A stretch of DNA of 64,000 nucleotides from Rhodoferax mekongensis (lineage in GTDB: Bacteria; Pseudomonadota; Gammaproteobacteria; Burkholderiales; Burkholderiaceae_C), in assembly GCF_032191775.1 (NCBI RefSeq), contig NZ_CP132507.1, positions 3,373,001 to 3,437,000 of the forward strand, read 5' to 3'. Positions 7,741 to 16,830 of the stretch are shown here, one piece after another (positions within the stretch are counted from its first letter, which is position 1; every line of letters starts with the position of its first letter). The notes beneath the pieces were generated by a model. It was not told the origin of the DNA. It did no database searches and worked only from the letters and a program-made list of their open reading frames with translations. The translations under genes were made by a program, and so were the position numbers.

Positions 7741-8580
7741 TTACCAATTGGCCGGATCCACCTTGTAGTAGCCCTGCAGTTCGCGGTACAGCGCCGGGTC
7801 ATAGTCGCGCAATGCGGCACCCTGCTCGAAAAACACTTCAGACACAACGGAGAAAAACTCTGCGGGGTCCTGCGCACCGTAATGGTCCAGCAGTCCTTGC
7901 TGGTGCATAAAGGCTTCGCCCTGCAATCGCTCAAAAGCCGCACTCAACACGGTTTTCCAACGCTGGGGGTTGTAGCTGGCATCCCCCGCCAACGGCAAAG
8001 GTGCACCAATCGCCTGACCGTTTTCCTGGTCCAGCTGGTGGGCGAATTCATGGATCACGACATTGCGGCCATCCTGCGGGTCGGCAGCACCCTGCAACAC
8101 GTCCTGCCAGGACAGGATGACCTGCCCCTGTGACCACGACTCGCCTGCCAGCGCCTGACGCTGGGCATGGTGGACGCCGGCAGCATCGGTGTGGCTGCGG
8201 TCCACCAGAAACGCCGCCGGGTACAGCAGGACTTGGCGAACCCCGGCAAAGTAGTCTGTCGGGGCGCCCCGGGTTCGATTGAGCAGGAGCAGGCAGGCAT
8301 GGGCGGCCACGACTACCCGCATTTCGTCGGTGACGCGCAGGCCGTCGCATCCGATGAACGCCTTCTCCGCGACAAAAACCTGAATGTGCTTTTTGAGTTG
8401 CAGCTGCAAGTCAGCCGGCAGGCGCGCAAACAGGGGCACCCGCTTGCGCAAGTACTTGCGCCAAGCCGCCGGAAAAGCTTGCTCCTGCAGGCGACTGCGC
8501 CGCCAAGCCAACCAGCGCGGGTACCCCAGGAGGCCGGCTAAGAGCGCCAATGCGGCGATACAAAACAAAGTAAAGGCCAC
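7741..8580 (-). CDS. mtfA: Zinc-dependent peptidase MtfA (M90 family)
   Basis: A 279-residue protein with an N-terminal hydrophobic helix and the zinc motif HEFAH (within RNVVIHEFAHQLDQENG) characteristic of MtfA. In Escherichia coli MtfA is a peptidase that binds the repressor Mlc and so affects ptsG. Other family landmarks are AAHACLLLLNR and the C-terminal EFFSVVSEVFFE. The start is GTG at 8580, preceded by GGGAGA. The membrane-proximal N-terminus differs from the cytosolic E. coli protein. The physiological target here is unknown. Confidence 0.9.
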   Translation of the reverse strand: MAFTLFCIAALALLAGLLGYPRWLAWRRSRLQEQAFPAAWRKYLRKRVPLFARLPADLQLQLKKHIQVFVAEKAFIGCDGLRVTDEMRVVVAAHACLLLLNRTRGAPTDYFAGVRQVLLYPAAFLVDRSHTDAAGVHHAQRQALAGESWSQGQVILSWQDVLQGAADPQDGRNVVIHEFAHQLDQENGQAIGAPLPLAGDASYNPQRWKTVLSAAFERLQGEAFMHQQGLLDHYGAQDPAEFFSVVSEVFFEQGAALRDYDPALYRELQGYYKVDPANW

Positions 8581-8662
8581 AGGTCTCCCGTTAGCGGCGT
8601 TGCATGAACGCTGTAACTGGAGGCCCTGCAGCCTTTTTCAAGCGCCCACAGGCGCTCGGGGC

Positions 8663-9100
8663 TTAACGTGCCACCAGGACCGGTACGGGGCTTTGCGCCA
8701 CCACCTTGGCCGCCACGCTGCCCAGCACCAGGCGCGCCACGCCGGAGCGGCCGTGTGAACCGATGACGATGAGATCTGCACCCACGGTCTGCGCGCTTTG
8801 CACAATGCCGTTGACCGCCGTAGCGTCTTCCACGAAACGGGCGTCCAGCTCGACAGGTGCACCGTCGCGGCACAGTGCATCCACATGCGCATGCGCCTGG
8901 GCTGCCAGTTGTTGCCCGGCTGATGCGTAGGCCTGCAGACCCGCAGGGTTCATTTCGCCGATGCCGATATAGGGGTAAGGGTCAGCCACATACAGGGCCG
9001 TGAGTTTGGAGCCGTGGGTGCGCGCGAGGTTGACAGCCAGTTGGGCTGCGTGCTCTGAAGAGGCCGAGCCGTCCGTGGCCAGCAGAATGTGTTTGAACAT
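8663..9100 (-). CDS. Universal stress protein, UspA family
   Basis: A single-domain 145-residue Usp protein. It starts MFKHILLATDGSASSEHAAQ and ends with the ATP-binding signature GSHGRSGVARLVLGSVA followed by PVPVLVAR. ATP-binding UspA proteins are cytosolic and are induced by starvation and stress. A strong AGGAGGACACC ribosome binding site precedes the ATG. It is divergent from the YwqK-like gene. Confidence 0.94.
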   Translation of the reverse strand: MFKHILLATDGSASSEHAAQLAVNLARTHGSKLTALYVADPYPYIGIGEMNPAGLQAYASAGQQLAAQAHAHVDALCRDGAPVELDARFVEDATAVNGIVQSAQTVGADLIVIGSHGRSGVARLVLGSVAAKVVAQSPVPVLVAR

Positions 9101-9179
9101 GGTGTCCTCCTGTATTGGGATGCCACCACTGTGCGCGCCCGCTGCGCTACATTCCTTGACCTACATCATCAGCACGACC

Positions 9180-10349
9180 ATGCGACACCGCCTCCTCGCC
9201 ACACTTTTGATCTGCATCACCCCTGCTGCCTTTGCGGTGCAGGACTGTGAACTCAACGGCCAAACCATCAACACCAACAACGGTGCGGAATCCGCCGGCA
9301 AAACCGGCCTGGTGCGCTGCAAAGACCGGGACACGGGCCGCATGGAGCGCGAGTATGAGTTGCGCAACGGCGACTCTTTCGGCCTGATGCGCTACTACCG
9401 CGATGGCAAGCTGAACAAGGAATTCACCACCACGCCGAATGGCCCCCATGTGGGCCTGGAGCGCGAGTGGGCCGCCAATGGCCAGCTCATCGAAGAGTTC
9501 ACCAACGTGAACGGCAACGCCCGTGGCCTGCGGCGCAGCTGGTACGACAGTGGTGCACCCAAACGCGTGGAGTTTGTGGCGGATACCGAACGGGAAGGCG
9601 CAGCGGCCCACTTCACGGCCAACAAGCAGCTCAGCGAATTGCGCTGCGGCCCCAAGCCCTTGTTGGCGCCCCATGTGGACGATGCTGCCCTGTGCGGCTT
9701 TGGTGGAAAAGCATCCACCGTTTCCACGTTTGGCAGCGACGGCACCCTGCGAGGCACCCAGACCCTGCTAGCCGGCGTGGTGCAAAAGTCCACCCGCTTC
9801 TACTCCAGTGGCAAGCCGTCGGACGACCTGGAACGCAACGGTACCCAAGTCAAAGAAGGCTTTTATGCCGAGGACGGCATCAAGCGTCGTGAAAAGCTGT
9901 GGGACGAAAGCAGTCGCCCTGCTCTCTTGCTGCGTGATGCCGAGTTCCACGCCAGTGGCACATTGGTGCGGGAGCGGCTGTACACCGTGGCAGAGAGCAA
10001 CGGCCGCAAACGCAGCCGCCTTGCTTTGGATGCTCGCTACTTCCTGAATGGCCAACCCCAAAGCAAAGAAAAGTTCACGCTGGAAGGCAGCACCGAAGTG
10101 CGCGAATGGCAGCGCTTTACCGACAGCGGCAAGCTGCGCTTCCAGGGCAGCTTTGTGTCGGATGGCCGTTACAGCGAACGCGCAATCGGCGTGCACCTGA
10201 GCTTCTTCGAGAACGGCAAAACAGAACTCGAGAACACCTACGACGCCCAAGGCAACATCAAACGCCAACGCGTGTGGGATGCAGACGGCACCCTGCGCAG
10301 TGACGACGAGTTGTTTGAGGACGGCTCACGCAAGGCCATGGGCAGATAG
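9180..10349 (+). CDS. Secreted YwqK/MORN-like repeat protein
   Basis: A 389-residue protein with a cleavable signal peptide (MRHRLLATLLICITPAAFA). The rest consists of repeated blocks resembling G-x-x-R-x-Y-Y-x-x-G-K-L-x-x-E, for example LMRYYRDGKLNKEF, LRRSWYDSGAPKRVEF and HLSFFENGKTELENTY. These match the YwqK / MORN-like antitoxin repeat family, and at least eight blocks can be counted. Such proteins form beta-hairpin surfaces; some act as immunity proteins, but no toxin gene is next to this one, so the role is open. I chose the ATG at 9180 because it starts the signal peptide. Confidence 0.8.
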   Translation: MRHRLLATLLICITPAAFAVQDCELNGQTINTNNGAESAGKTGLVRCKDRDTGRMEREYELRNGDSFGLMRYYRDGKLNKEFTTTPNGPHVGLEREWAANGQLIEEFTNVNGNARGLRRSWYDSGAPKRVEFVADTEREGAAAHFTANKQLSELRCGPKPLLAPHVDDAALCGFGGKASTVSTFGSDGTLRGTQTLLAGVVQKSTRFYSSGKPSDDLERNGTQVKEGFYAEDGIKRREKLWDESSRPALLLRDAEFHASGTLVRERLYTVAESNGRKRSRLALDARYFLNGQPQSKEKFTLEGSTEVREWQRFTDSGKLRFQGSFVSDGRYSERAIGVHLSFFENGKTELENTYDAQGNIKRQRVWDADGTLRSDDELFEDGSRKAMGR

Positions 10350-10421
10350 ACTTCTTCGCATTGTCATATCGCAGCGCTAAACTTGGTTCCAAATAAACCG
10401 AGAGCAGAGAGGCTGCGACTC

Positions 10422-11309
10422 ATGAAGACAAACGCCGTCGTTGGCCTGATTTTGACTGCGCTGCTGCACGTCAGCACGTGGGCTGCGCCCATGCAATACA
10501 TCTACCCGCCGCCCGAAAGCGGGGCGGATGTGCGCATGAACTTTTACTGGGACATTCTGCAACTGGCACTCGACGAAACCCAGAGCAAATGGGGGGCCTA
10601 CGAACTGCAGCCCAGCCCCAAAGTGATGACACCCGCCCGCGCCGAAATGCAATTGGGCAACAGCCAGGACATCACCGTGATGGCGCGGACCACCAGCATA
10701 GTCCGCGAAACCAAATTGCTCCCCATTCGCATTCCACTGGACAAGGGGCTCACCGGCTACCGCCTTTTTTTGATCAAGGGCATCAATCAACCCGCTTTTA
10801 GCGGCATACGCGGCACGAGCGAGCTCCGGCAATTCAGTATCGGACAGGCGGCAAGCTGGATCGATGTGGACATCCTGCGCTATGCCGGTTTGGACGTGGT
10901 GACCGGCCCGACCTACGAGAGCCTGTTTCCGATGTTGGACGCAGGAAGGTTTGACCTGTTCTCGCGCGGAGTGAACGAAATCAGCGCAGAACTCGCTAGC
11001 AACATCCCGGCCTACCCCGACCTGACGGTGGAGAAAAAGCTGGTGCTGTACTACCCGCTACCGCGCTATTTCTTTTTCCCCAGAACGCCCGAAGGTGAAA
11101 AGCTGGCCCAACGCGCGGAGGAAGGTCTGCGCATCCTGATGCGCAATGGCAAATTCCAGAAGCGCTACCTGCAATTCAAGAAAAGCATTCTTTCGGATAT
11201 CAACCTCTCGGGCCGCAGAGTCATCCGCATTGCCAACCCCACGCTGTCCAAAGAGACGCCCTTGGCAGACAAGGAGCTGTGGGACAACCTGGAAGCCGAG
11301 TTGCGCTGA
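10422..11309 (+). CDS. Periplasmic solute-binding-like protein (SBP family 3 related)
   Basis: A 295-residue protein with a signal peptide (MKTNAVVGLILTALLHVSTWAA). The fold resembles family 3 amino-acid-binding proteins, with GTSELRQFSIGQAASWIDVDIL and later YESLFPMLDAGRFDLFSRG. No permease or ATPase is adjacent, so it may be a stand-alone sensor or receptor component rather than a transporter subunit. The start at 10422 has AGAGAGG upstream; the in-frame start at 10383 would add a polar leader. Confidence 0.75.
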   Translation: MKTNAVVGLILTALLHVSTWAAPMQYIYPPPESGADVRMNFYWDILQLALDETQSKWGAYELQPSPKVMTPARAEMQLGNSQDITVMARTTSIVRETKLLPIRIPLDKGLTGYRLFLIKGINQPAFSGIRGTSELRQFSIGQAASWIDVDILRYAGLDVVTGPTYESLFPMLDAGRFDLFSRGVNEISAELASNIPAYPDLTVEKKLVLYYPLPRYFFFPRTPEGEKLAQRAEEGLRILMRNGKFQKRYLQFKKSILSDINLSGRRVIRIANPTLSKETPLADKELWDNLEAELR

Positions 11310-11316
11310 ACGCAGC

Positions 11317-12063
11317 TCAGAACAAGGACAGGTTCTCCGGCGGCGGTGGGCTGTCGCTGCGGGGCACAGCGCGCGGTGTTTTGGTGGCACGCACCAAGGG
11401 CGCGGGTTCGCCCCGCATCTCTTCTGCAGGAAAGCACTGCATGAACTCCATGGCCTGCTGCGGACTTGCATCCAGCCAATCGGCATAGCGCCCGGGTGGC
11501 ACGATCACCGGCATGCGCTTCTCATCGCCGGGCCGGTGCATGCGGCCCATAAGGGGGTGGCCATCGGCATTCGCAGTCAGCAAGGTAAAGCTGTCCGCCT
11601 GCTCGCCACTGGCCTTATCCGTCCAGCGCTCCCACAAACCCGCCACCGCAAAAGGCTCACCATCGGACATGGACATGCGCCAGCGAACCGCACGGCCAGC
11701 ATTCGCAGCCGCATCCTCCCAGCAGGGATCAAAAAAACACTCCATGGGCACCAGCGCCCACTGCCGTGCAGCCCACGCATGGCGAAAGCTGGGTTTGATG
11801 GCTGCGGTTTCGCTGCGTGCGTTGTAGGTGCCGCGGGACAGTTCACGGGCATGTTGCGCATCTTTGCTCCAGGCGGGCATAAGCCCGAACTGGGCTACTT
11901 GCAAGGCCACACTGCCCTGCCCGCTGCGCACCACCACGGGTGCGGCGTAGCCGGGAAACGTTTCAACAGGCCAGCTTGCAGCCCCCACAGGCAAAGGCGC
12001 CACAGGCCCCAGCCGTTGCTCCAGAAAATCGACCCGCGCAGAAGGGATGAAGTTGGTGCACAT
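11317..12063 (-). CDS. yedK: SRAP domain protein YedK (abasic-site DNA-protein crosslinker)
   Basis: A 248-residue protein beginning MCTNF, so Cys2 becomes the N-terminal catalytic residue after methionine removal, as in YedK/HMCES. Further family landmarks are NARSETA and WALVPMECFFDP. SRAP proteins form a thiazolidine crosslink with abasic sites in single-stranded DNA and protect them. In some bacteria the gene is SOS-linked, but I see no LexA box here. Hairpin repeat R1 fills the whole gap between its start and ylqF. The stop is seven bases from the convergent binding-protein gene. Confidence 0.92.
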   Translation of the reverse strand: MCTNFIPSARVDFLEQRLGPVAPLPVGAASWPVETFPGYAAPVVVRSGQGSVALQVAQFGLMPAWSKDAQHARELSRGTYNARSETAAIKPSFRHAWAARQWALVPMECFFDPCWEDAAANAGRAVRWRMSMSDGEPFAVAGLWERWTDKASGEQADSFTLLTANADGHPLMGRMHRPGDEKRMPVIVPPGRYADWLDASPQQAMEFMQCFPAEEMRGEPAPLVRATKTPRAVPRSDSPPPPENLSLF

Positions 12064-12072
12064 GGCTTCAAC

Positions 12073-12127
12073 GCTATGAAATCAGGAGCTGTTCGCGCAT
12101 ATGCGGCGGGCGCTGGCGGCTACTTTT
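12073..12127 (+). repeat. Comamonadaceae-type hairpin repeat, copy R1
   Basis: Copy of a roughly 55-bp imperfect palindrome that starts GCTAT, contains AGCTGTTCGCGCATAT and then GGGCGCTGGCGGC. The arms (AATCAGGAGC and GGCTACTTTT) pair imperfectly. It occupies nearly the entire gap between ylqF and yedK. Confidence 0.7.
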
Positions 12128-12130
12128 GCT

Positions 12131-13138
12131 CTATTCCTCGTCTGAGGGGGCGGGCTTGTCAGCCGCAGCCTCACGGGCATCGCTGTGTCGGGGTTGATCA
12201 GGACGCTTCACCTTTTTGAGGCGGATGAGGCGGGCCATCTCAATAGCGTCCTTCTTCATCTGGCGCTCCGCGTCGATTTGCTTGCCCTCGGCCAGCCACT
12301 GGGCAAATTGCTCCGGCGTCTCCAGGGTGATGCGGCCCAGCACCGCGCTGCGGAAATCGTGGATCACGATCTCAGCCGCCTTGTTCAGGTTGATGCGCCC
12401 GCCCGACTGCAAGGCACCGCGCTTGCGGCCAATGGCGTCCAGCAGCTGCTCGTCCGTCTGCCCCGCCACACCGGTCAGCTTGTAGCGCGCCTCCAGCGCA
12501 CCCGCGTAATGCTGGCGCAGGTAGTCCAGCAGTTCGAGGGCGACCTCTTCTTCGTCGAAGGCGTTTTTGCCGATGGCACCGCTGGCCGCCAGGTTGTAGC
12601 CACTCTTGGCCACGATGATGCGGGGCCATAGAACGCCGGGCGTGTCGTAGAGATAGAAGTCGTCCGCAATGGTGATGCGCTGCTCGATCTTGGTCACACC
12701 GGCCTCGTCGCCGGTTTTGGCAGCACGCTTGCCCTTGAGGGTGTTGATCAGTGTGGACTTGCCCACATTGGGAATGCCGCAAATCAGCACCCGCATGGGC
12801 TTGGCCATACCACCCCGGTTGGGGGCCAGTTCGTGGCAGGCGGCCACCAGCGCCTTGGCGGGGGTGGTCATGCTGGCATCCAGCGGCAGCGCGCGCACGC
12901 CGGGCATGGCGTTGTAGTGCGCCAGCCAGAGCGCGGTGCGTTCAGGGTCCGCCAGGTCCTGCTTGTTAAGCACTTTGAGTGCGGGCTTGGTCGCCGTCAG
13001 CTCGGCCAGCATGGGGTTGGCGCTCGACCCGGGCAGGCGTGCATCGAGCAGCTCAATGACGACATCAATCTCCTTGATGCGTTCCTGAATTGCCTTGCGG
13101 GTCAGGTGCATATGCCCCGGGAACCACTGAATTGCCAT
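12131..13138 (-). CDS. ylqF: Ribosome biogenesis GTPase YlqF/RbgA
   Basis: A 335-residue circularly permuted GTPase. It begins with the family motif MAIQWFPGHMHLTRK, has the G4 motif NKQDL before the P-loop GIPNVGKSTLINTL, and the switch region DTPGVLWP. RbgA/YlqF acts in late assembly of the 50S subunit. The C-terminal tail (RLKKVKRPDQPRHSDAREAAADKPAPSDEE) is charged and probably disordered. Length and motif order are normal. Confidence 0.95.
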   Translation of the reverse strand: MAIQWFPGHMHLTRKAIQERIKEIDVVIELLDARLPGSSANPMLAELTATKPALKVLNKQDLADPERTALWLAHYNAMPGVRALPLDASMTTPAKALVAACHELAPNRGGMAKPMRVLICGIPNVGKSTLINTLKGKRAAKTGDEAGVTKIEQRITIADDFYLYDTPGVLWPRIIVAKSGYNLAASGAIGKNAFDEEEVALELLDYLRQHYAGALEARYKLTGVAGQTDEQLLDAIGRKRGALQSGGRINLNKAAEIVIHDFRSAVLGRITLETPEQFAQWLAEGKQIDAERQMKKDAIEMARLIRLKKVKRPDQPRHSDAREAAADKPAPSDEE

Positions 13139-13312
13139 GCCGTATGTCTTTCTGTCGCTGCACTAAACCCTGCATTGTCCCGTATGTGGCCCGCATGCAC
13201 CGCTTAGACAGCCGCCCCTAGGAAAGAGGCCGGATTTAAGGTGTCTTCACTAGGGGGCTTCTTGAGAATCAAGCCATAGACCTATTGATTCATCTTTCCA
13301 CAGGAGTTTTCC

Positions 13313-13882
13313 ATGAGCACCACCCTCACCAGCGCTACCCATGACCTGATCGCCAGCTACGGCAACACGGCCAAGAACGTGATCAACGCCTACCGCCTGG
13401 GCAACGAGCGCGCTGCCGGCTACGTGGAAAAGACTTGGTCTGCCGCCGTGCAAAAAGCCGGCAAGCGCATCAGCAGCGAAGTGCGTACCAACGCCCTGAG
13501 CGCTCAGAAGAAGATCACCGGCTACTACGTCCAAGGCGTCACCTTGACCACCGACACCGCAGACACCGCTGTCAACAAAGCCGTTGAGCTGGCCGGCAAG
13601 GGCTTGGAACAAGCCGCCGTAAACGCCACCCGCTTTGAGCAAAGCACCGGCCTGAACACCCTGAGCACGGTGGCCAACGCCGCCGTGCCTGCTGTGGTGG
13701 CTGTGAACAAAGTGGCTGCCAAGCTGGAAGCCAAGAGTGGCGATCTGGTGGCCCGCATTGCAGGCTCCAAGGTCAAGGCCAAAGTGGCTGGCGCCAAGCG
13801 CGCTGTGAAAAAGACAGCCCGCAAGGCTGCCCCCCGCGTGCGCAAGGCTGCAGCCGCTGTTGAAGCAACCGTAGCCGTTTAA
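13313..13882 (+). CDS. Phasin-like protein with histone-H1-like basic tail
   Basis: A 189-residue protein. Residues 1-140 are helical and amphipathic, resembling phasins that coat polyhydroxyalkanoate granules. Residues about 145-180 are a Lys/Ala/Arg-rich tail (SKVKAKVAGAKRAVKKTARK) like histone H1 or the PhaM/PhaF granule-nucleoid linkers. I infer a protein that binds both PHA granules and DNA. No PHA synthase gene is adjacent, but bktB lies at 41910. AGGAG precedes the ATG, and CTTGA-GAA-TCAAG upstream (13261-13273) forms a small hairpin. Confidence 0.65.
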   Translation: MSTTLTSATHDLIASYGNTAKNVINAYRLGNERAAGYVEKTWSAAVQKAGKRISSEVRTNALSAQKKITGYYVQGVTLTTDTADTAVNKAVELAGKGLEQAAVNATRFEQSTGLNTLSTVANAAVPAVVAVNKVAAKLEAKSGDLVARIAGSKVKAKVAGAKRAVKKTARKAAPRVRKAAAAVEATVAV

Positions 13883-13889
13883 TCGCTGT

Positions 13890-15428
13890 TTAGGCAGCCA
13901 CGGTGCGGCGCCCCGCCACCAAGCGGTGGGGTGCCAGAAACTCCTTGAGGTAGACACCAAAGGGCATGGTGTCTGCCGCTTCAATGGCGCGTTGGGCTTC
14001 CCAGGATTGCGCCGATTCTTGCTCGAACTGTGCCTGCACCTCTGCCGCCAAAGGCTGCGCCAACATGGCGTTGCGGGTGCGGTTGCTTTGCGCCAACACA
14101 AACTTCGCAAACGAGCCTTGGTGATCTTGCTGCATGGCTTGCAGCACGCGGGCTGATGGCAGTGTGTCCGGCTGCTCCAGGCCGATATGCGCATGGGCCA
14201 ATGCGTCGGTGTACAGCGTGTTGCCATGGGCAGCATCGAGCGCTTGCGCAAACGGCTGCATCTGGTCCAGAAGCTCGCGCCCCCAGTCCACCAACGATAT
14301 GGCTTGTCCGTTGCGCTGCAGTTGCAAGCCGGGTTGGCGGCCGCGCTCGGCCACGTCCTGCTGGTTGCGGGCCAAGGCAGCAATCTCGGCAGGGGTGTCG
14401 TCCGGGCTGGCTGTTGCCAAGCTGTGCAGCAGGAACACATCCAGAAAGCGCATGGTGCTTCTATTGATGCCCACCACCTCAAAGGGGTCCAGGTCCATCA
14501 GCCGCACTTCCACATACTCCACACCGCGCTCGCGCAATGCGTGCAGGGGGCGCTCGCCCGGAAAAGTGACCCGCTTGGGGCGGATGGTGCCGTAAAACTC
14601 GTTCTCGATTTGCAGCAAGCTGGTCGCCAGCTGGCGGTATTCACCGTCCGGGCCTTGCACGCCGATAGCCTCGTAGGCGGGGTAGGCTTGCGTGAGCGCA
14701 CCCTGCAAGGAATGGCCGTAGCCCTCCAGGCTGTTGTAGCTCACTGCGAGCGACGATTGCGCATCGCTCTGGTAGCCCAGCCGGCCCATACGCAGGGAGG
14801 TGGCATAGGGCAAATACATGGTGCCGTCGCTCAGGGGCTGCAACTGGTGCTGGCGACCTGCCACAAAGGTGGAGCACACCGCCGGTGATGCACCGAACAA
14901 ATACAGCAGCAAAAACGCATGGCGACGGAAGTTGCGGATCAGGCCGAAGTAGGCCTCGCTGGACACATCCGGCAACGACCAGTTGTAGTGAATACCCGAG
15001 ATAGTTTGCATGCGCCGCCCGTAGCGGTGGCCCAGGCCCATGCGGTACACGGTTTTGGAGCGGCCCACGTTGGAGCTGCCGTATTGCCCCAGGGGAATGG
15101 CGTCGTCATCCGGAAGACAACAAGGCATGCTGGACACCCAGAGGCGCTCCTCGCCCATGCTTTGCAGGGTGAAGCGCTGCACATCGGTGAGCTCTTGCAG
15201 GCAGTCTTCAGGTTGGGCGTGTACGCCGGTAATGAGCTCCACCTGCGACTCACTGAAATCGGTGGTGATGTGCGGATGCGTCAAAGCCGAGCCCATTGCA
15301 TGGGGATGCGGCGTCATGGCCAAACTGCCACCGGGGAGTGCGCGCAAGCTTTCTTTTTCGAGACCACGGCGAATGCCGCGCAGACGCTCGGGGGTCAGGG
15401 CACTAAGGGCCTCTTGTGATCTGTCCAT
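13890..15428 (-). CDS. gshA: Glutamate-cysteine ligase (GshA)
   Basis: A 512-residue enzyme of the proteobacterial GshA family, catalysing ATP-dependent gamma-glutamylcysteine formation, the first step of glutathione synthesis. It shows RGLEKESLRALPGG at the N-terminus, TDFSESQVELITG in the active-site region and GIHYNWSLPD in the middle, all typical. I prefer the ATG at 15428, with AAGGG nine bases upstream, over the TTG at 15434. The stop lies seven bases from the convergent phasin-like gene. Confidence 0.95.
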   Translation of the reverse strand: MDRSQEALSALTPERLRGIRRGLEKESLRALPGGSLAMTPHPHAMGSALTHPHITTDFSESQVELITGVHAQPEDCLQELTDVQRFTLQSMGEERLWVSSMPCCLPDDDAIPLGQYGSSNVGRSKTVYRMGLGHRYGRRMQTISGIHYNWSLPDVSSEAYFGLIRNFRRHAFLLLYLFGASPAVCSTFVAGRQHQLQPLSDGTMYLPYATSLRMGRLGYQSDAQSSLAVSYNSLEGYGHSLQGALTQAYPAYEAIGVQGPDGEYRQLATSLLQIENEFYGTIRPKRVTFPGERPLHALRERGVEYVEVRLMDLDPFEVVGINRSTMRFLDVFLLHSLATASPDDTPAEIAALARNQQDVAERGRQPGLQLQRNGQAISLVDWGRELLDQMQPFAQALDAAHGNTLYTDALAHAHIGLEQPDTLPSARVLQAMQQDHQGSFAKFVLAQSNRTRNAMLAQPLAAEVQAQFEQESAQSWEAQRAIEAADTMPFGVYLKEFLAPHRLVAGRRTVAA

Positions 15429-15585
15429 TACCAATGGCCCTTAACTTTTTGACGGGGGCGCAAAGGTACCACAGGCGGATGAAACGTGCAGGACGCCGGC
15501 TTTCCCTTCGCATTGGCCTTCATTTGGTGCAAATACAGGGTTTTTCAAGGTTTCAATTTACAGACCAGACATAAATAATGGGCGC

Positions 15586-16812
15586 ATGGTTGCCATGGAA
15601 GTCTTTATCTGGTCGTGCATGCTGGGCGGTTTGATCACGCTGGCTTGCGGAGCCCTGAGCGAAATCCTGGTCCACAACTCCATCGCCTCCTGGCGCGGGC
15701 TGGCTTATGTGCTGGTCATGGGCAGCAGCTGCGTGCTGATGTCGGGCCTGCCCATGGCCCTGATACCGGGCTTGCAAGCCCATACGCTGTTGCTGCTGCA
15801 ATCCACCTTCGGGCCCTTGAGCGGCGCACTGGTGCTGCGCTACCTCGGCTTGTGGCTGGGTGTCGCGCTGGTGGACCGCCTGGTGCACAACACCATTATG
15901 TGGGGCGCTACTTTGCTGGTGGCGGTGTCCGGCTTTCTGGCGGTGGTGGGTGCAGGCTGGCTGAACTGGCCCGGCCTGAACCCGCTGCTGGTGTCAGCCG
16001 GCGTGAGTGCCTTGGGTGTGGTGCTGGCTTTCCAGGCCTGTGTGCGCGCCAGCATGCTGGGCGACGACCTCGCCCGCTGGATGGTGCTGGCCTGCGCTTT
16101 CTTGGGCGTGATGGTGCTGGGCCTGTATGCCTGCGCACTGTGGCCAGACGCCATCAGCCTGCCCGCCAAAGCCTTGATTGCCGTAGGCACCGTGGCGCAC
16201 TTTTTGGTGGGCATTACCCTCACCGCGCGTCGCAACCGGCACAACCGCAGGCTCAAGATGCTGGCAGGTGACGACAAAGGCTTCGACCGCGCTACGGGCC
16301 TGCCCACAGGTTCTGTGCTGCTGGCCAAGGTGGATGACGCCATCTGGCGCGCTGAGCGGGCCCATGCCCAATGCACCGTGGTCGCCCTGCACCTGCGCAA
16401 CCTCTATTCGATGGGTGAGGCCGCCGGCCACACGGTGGACCAGCAAATTTTGTCTGCCATGGCGGCGCGATTGCGGCGCGCCGTGGGCTTTCGCTACGTG
16501 GTGGGGCTGTACCACCCGCGCTGCTTTGTGGTGGTCATATCGGCGGGCCCCAACCCCAAAGAGGTGGACCGCCTGATCTTCCGTATGCGTGCCCTGCTCA
16601 ACAAGCCGCTCATGGTGTCTGACCCGCGGGCTGGCATGCACCACTTCCAACCGCAATACGGCGTGGGCATCTCGCGGCTGGTGCCCGGCACCGCCCGCCC
16701 TCAGGAAGTGCTGGACGAAACCGAGCAGCGCGCGCTGGCCCACATCAACGGCGAAATGCTGCCCGAGATGGACTCTGCAGCTGCATCCACCGCCGCTGCC
16801 CCCTTGCGCTAG
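15586..16812 (+). CDS. Multi-pass membrane protein with degenerate GGDEF domain
   Basis: A 408-residue protein. Residues 1-215 form about seven membrane helices and the remainder has the length and pattern of a GGDEF domain, including the entry motif DRATGLPTG. At the catalytic position the sequence is GLYHPRCF instead of GG(D/E)EF, so it cannot be an active diguanylate cyclase. It may be a c-di-GMP or GTP sensor, or a scaffold. The alternative start at 15595 shortens it by three residues. It stands alone between gshA and the SDR gene. Confidence 0.82.
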   Translation: MVAMEVFIWSCMLGGLITLACGALSEILVHNSIASWRGLAYVLVMGSSCVLMSGLPMALIPGLQAHTLLLLQSTFGPLSGALVLRYLGLWLGVALVDRLVHNTIMWGATLLVAVSGFLAVVGAGWLNWPGLNPLLVSAGVSALGVVLAFQACVRASMLGDDLARWMVLACAFLGVMVLGLYACALWPDAISLPAKALIAVGTVAHFLVGITLTARRNRHNRRLKMLAGDDKGFDRATGLPTGSVLLAKVDDAIWRAERAHAQCTVVALHLRNLYSMGEAAGHTVDQQILSAMAARLRRAVGFRYVVGLYHPRCFVVVISAGPNPKEVDRLIFRMRALLNKPLMVSDPRAGMHHFQPQYGVGISRLVPGTARPQEVLDETEQRALAHINGEMLPEMDSAAASTAAAPLR

Positions 16813-16830
16813 GGGCAGCGTGCTCCACGC

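Noticed and set aside
13257-13276. Hairpin CTTGA-GAA-TCAAG upstream of the phasin-like gene as a terminator or operator
   Set aside because: The stem is only five base pairs with no T-tract, so it is mentioned only in the gene entry.
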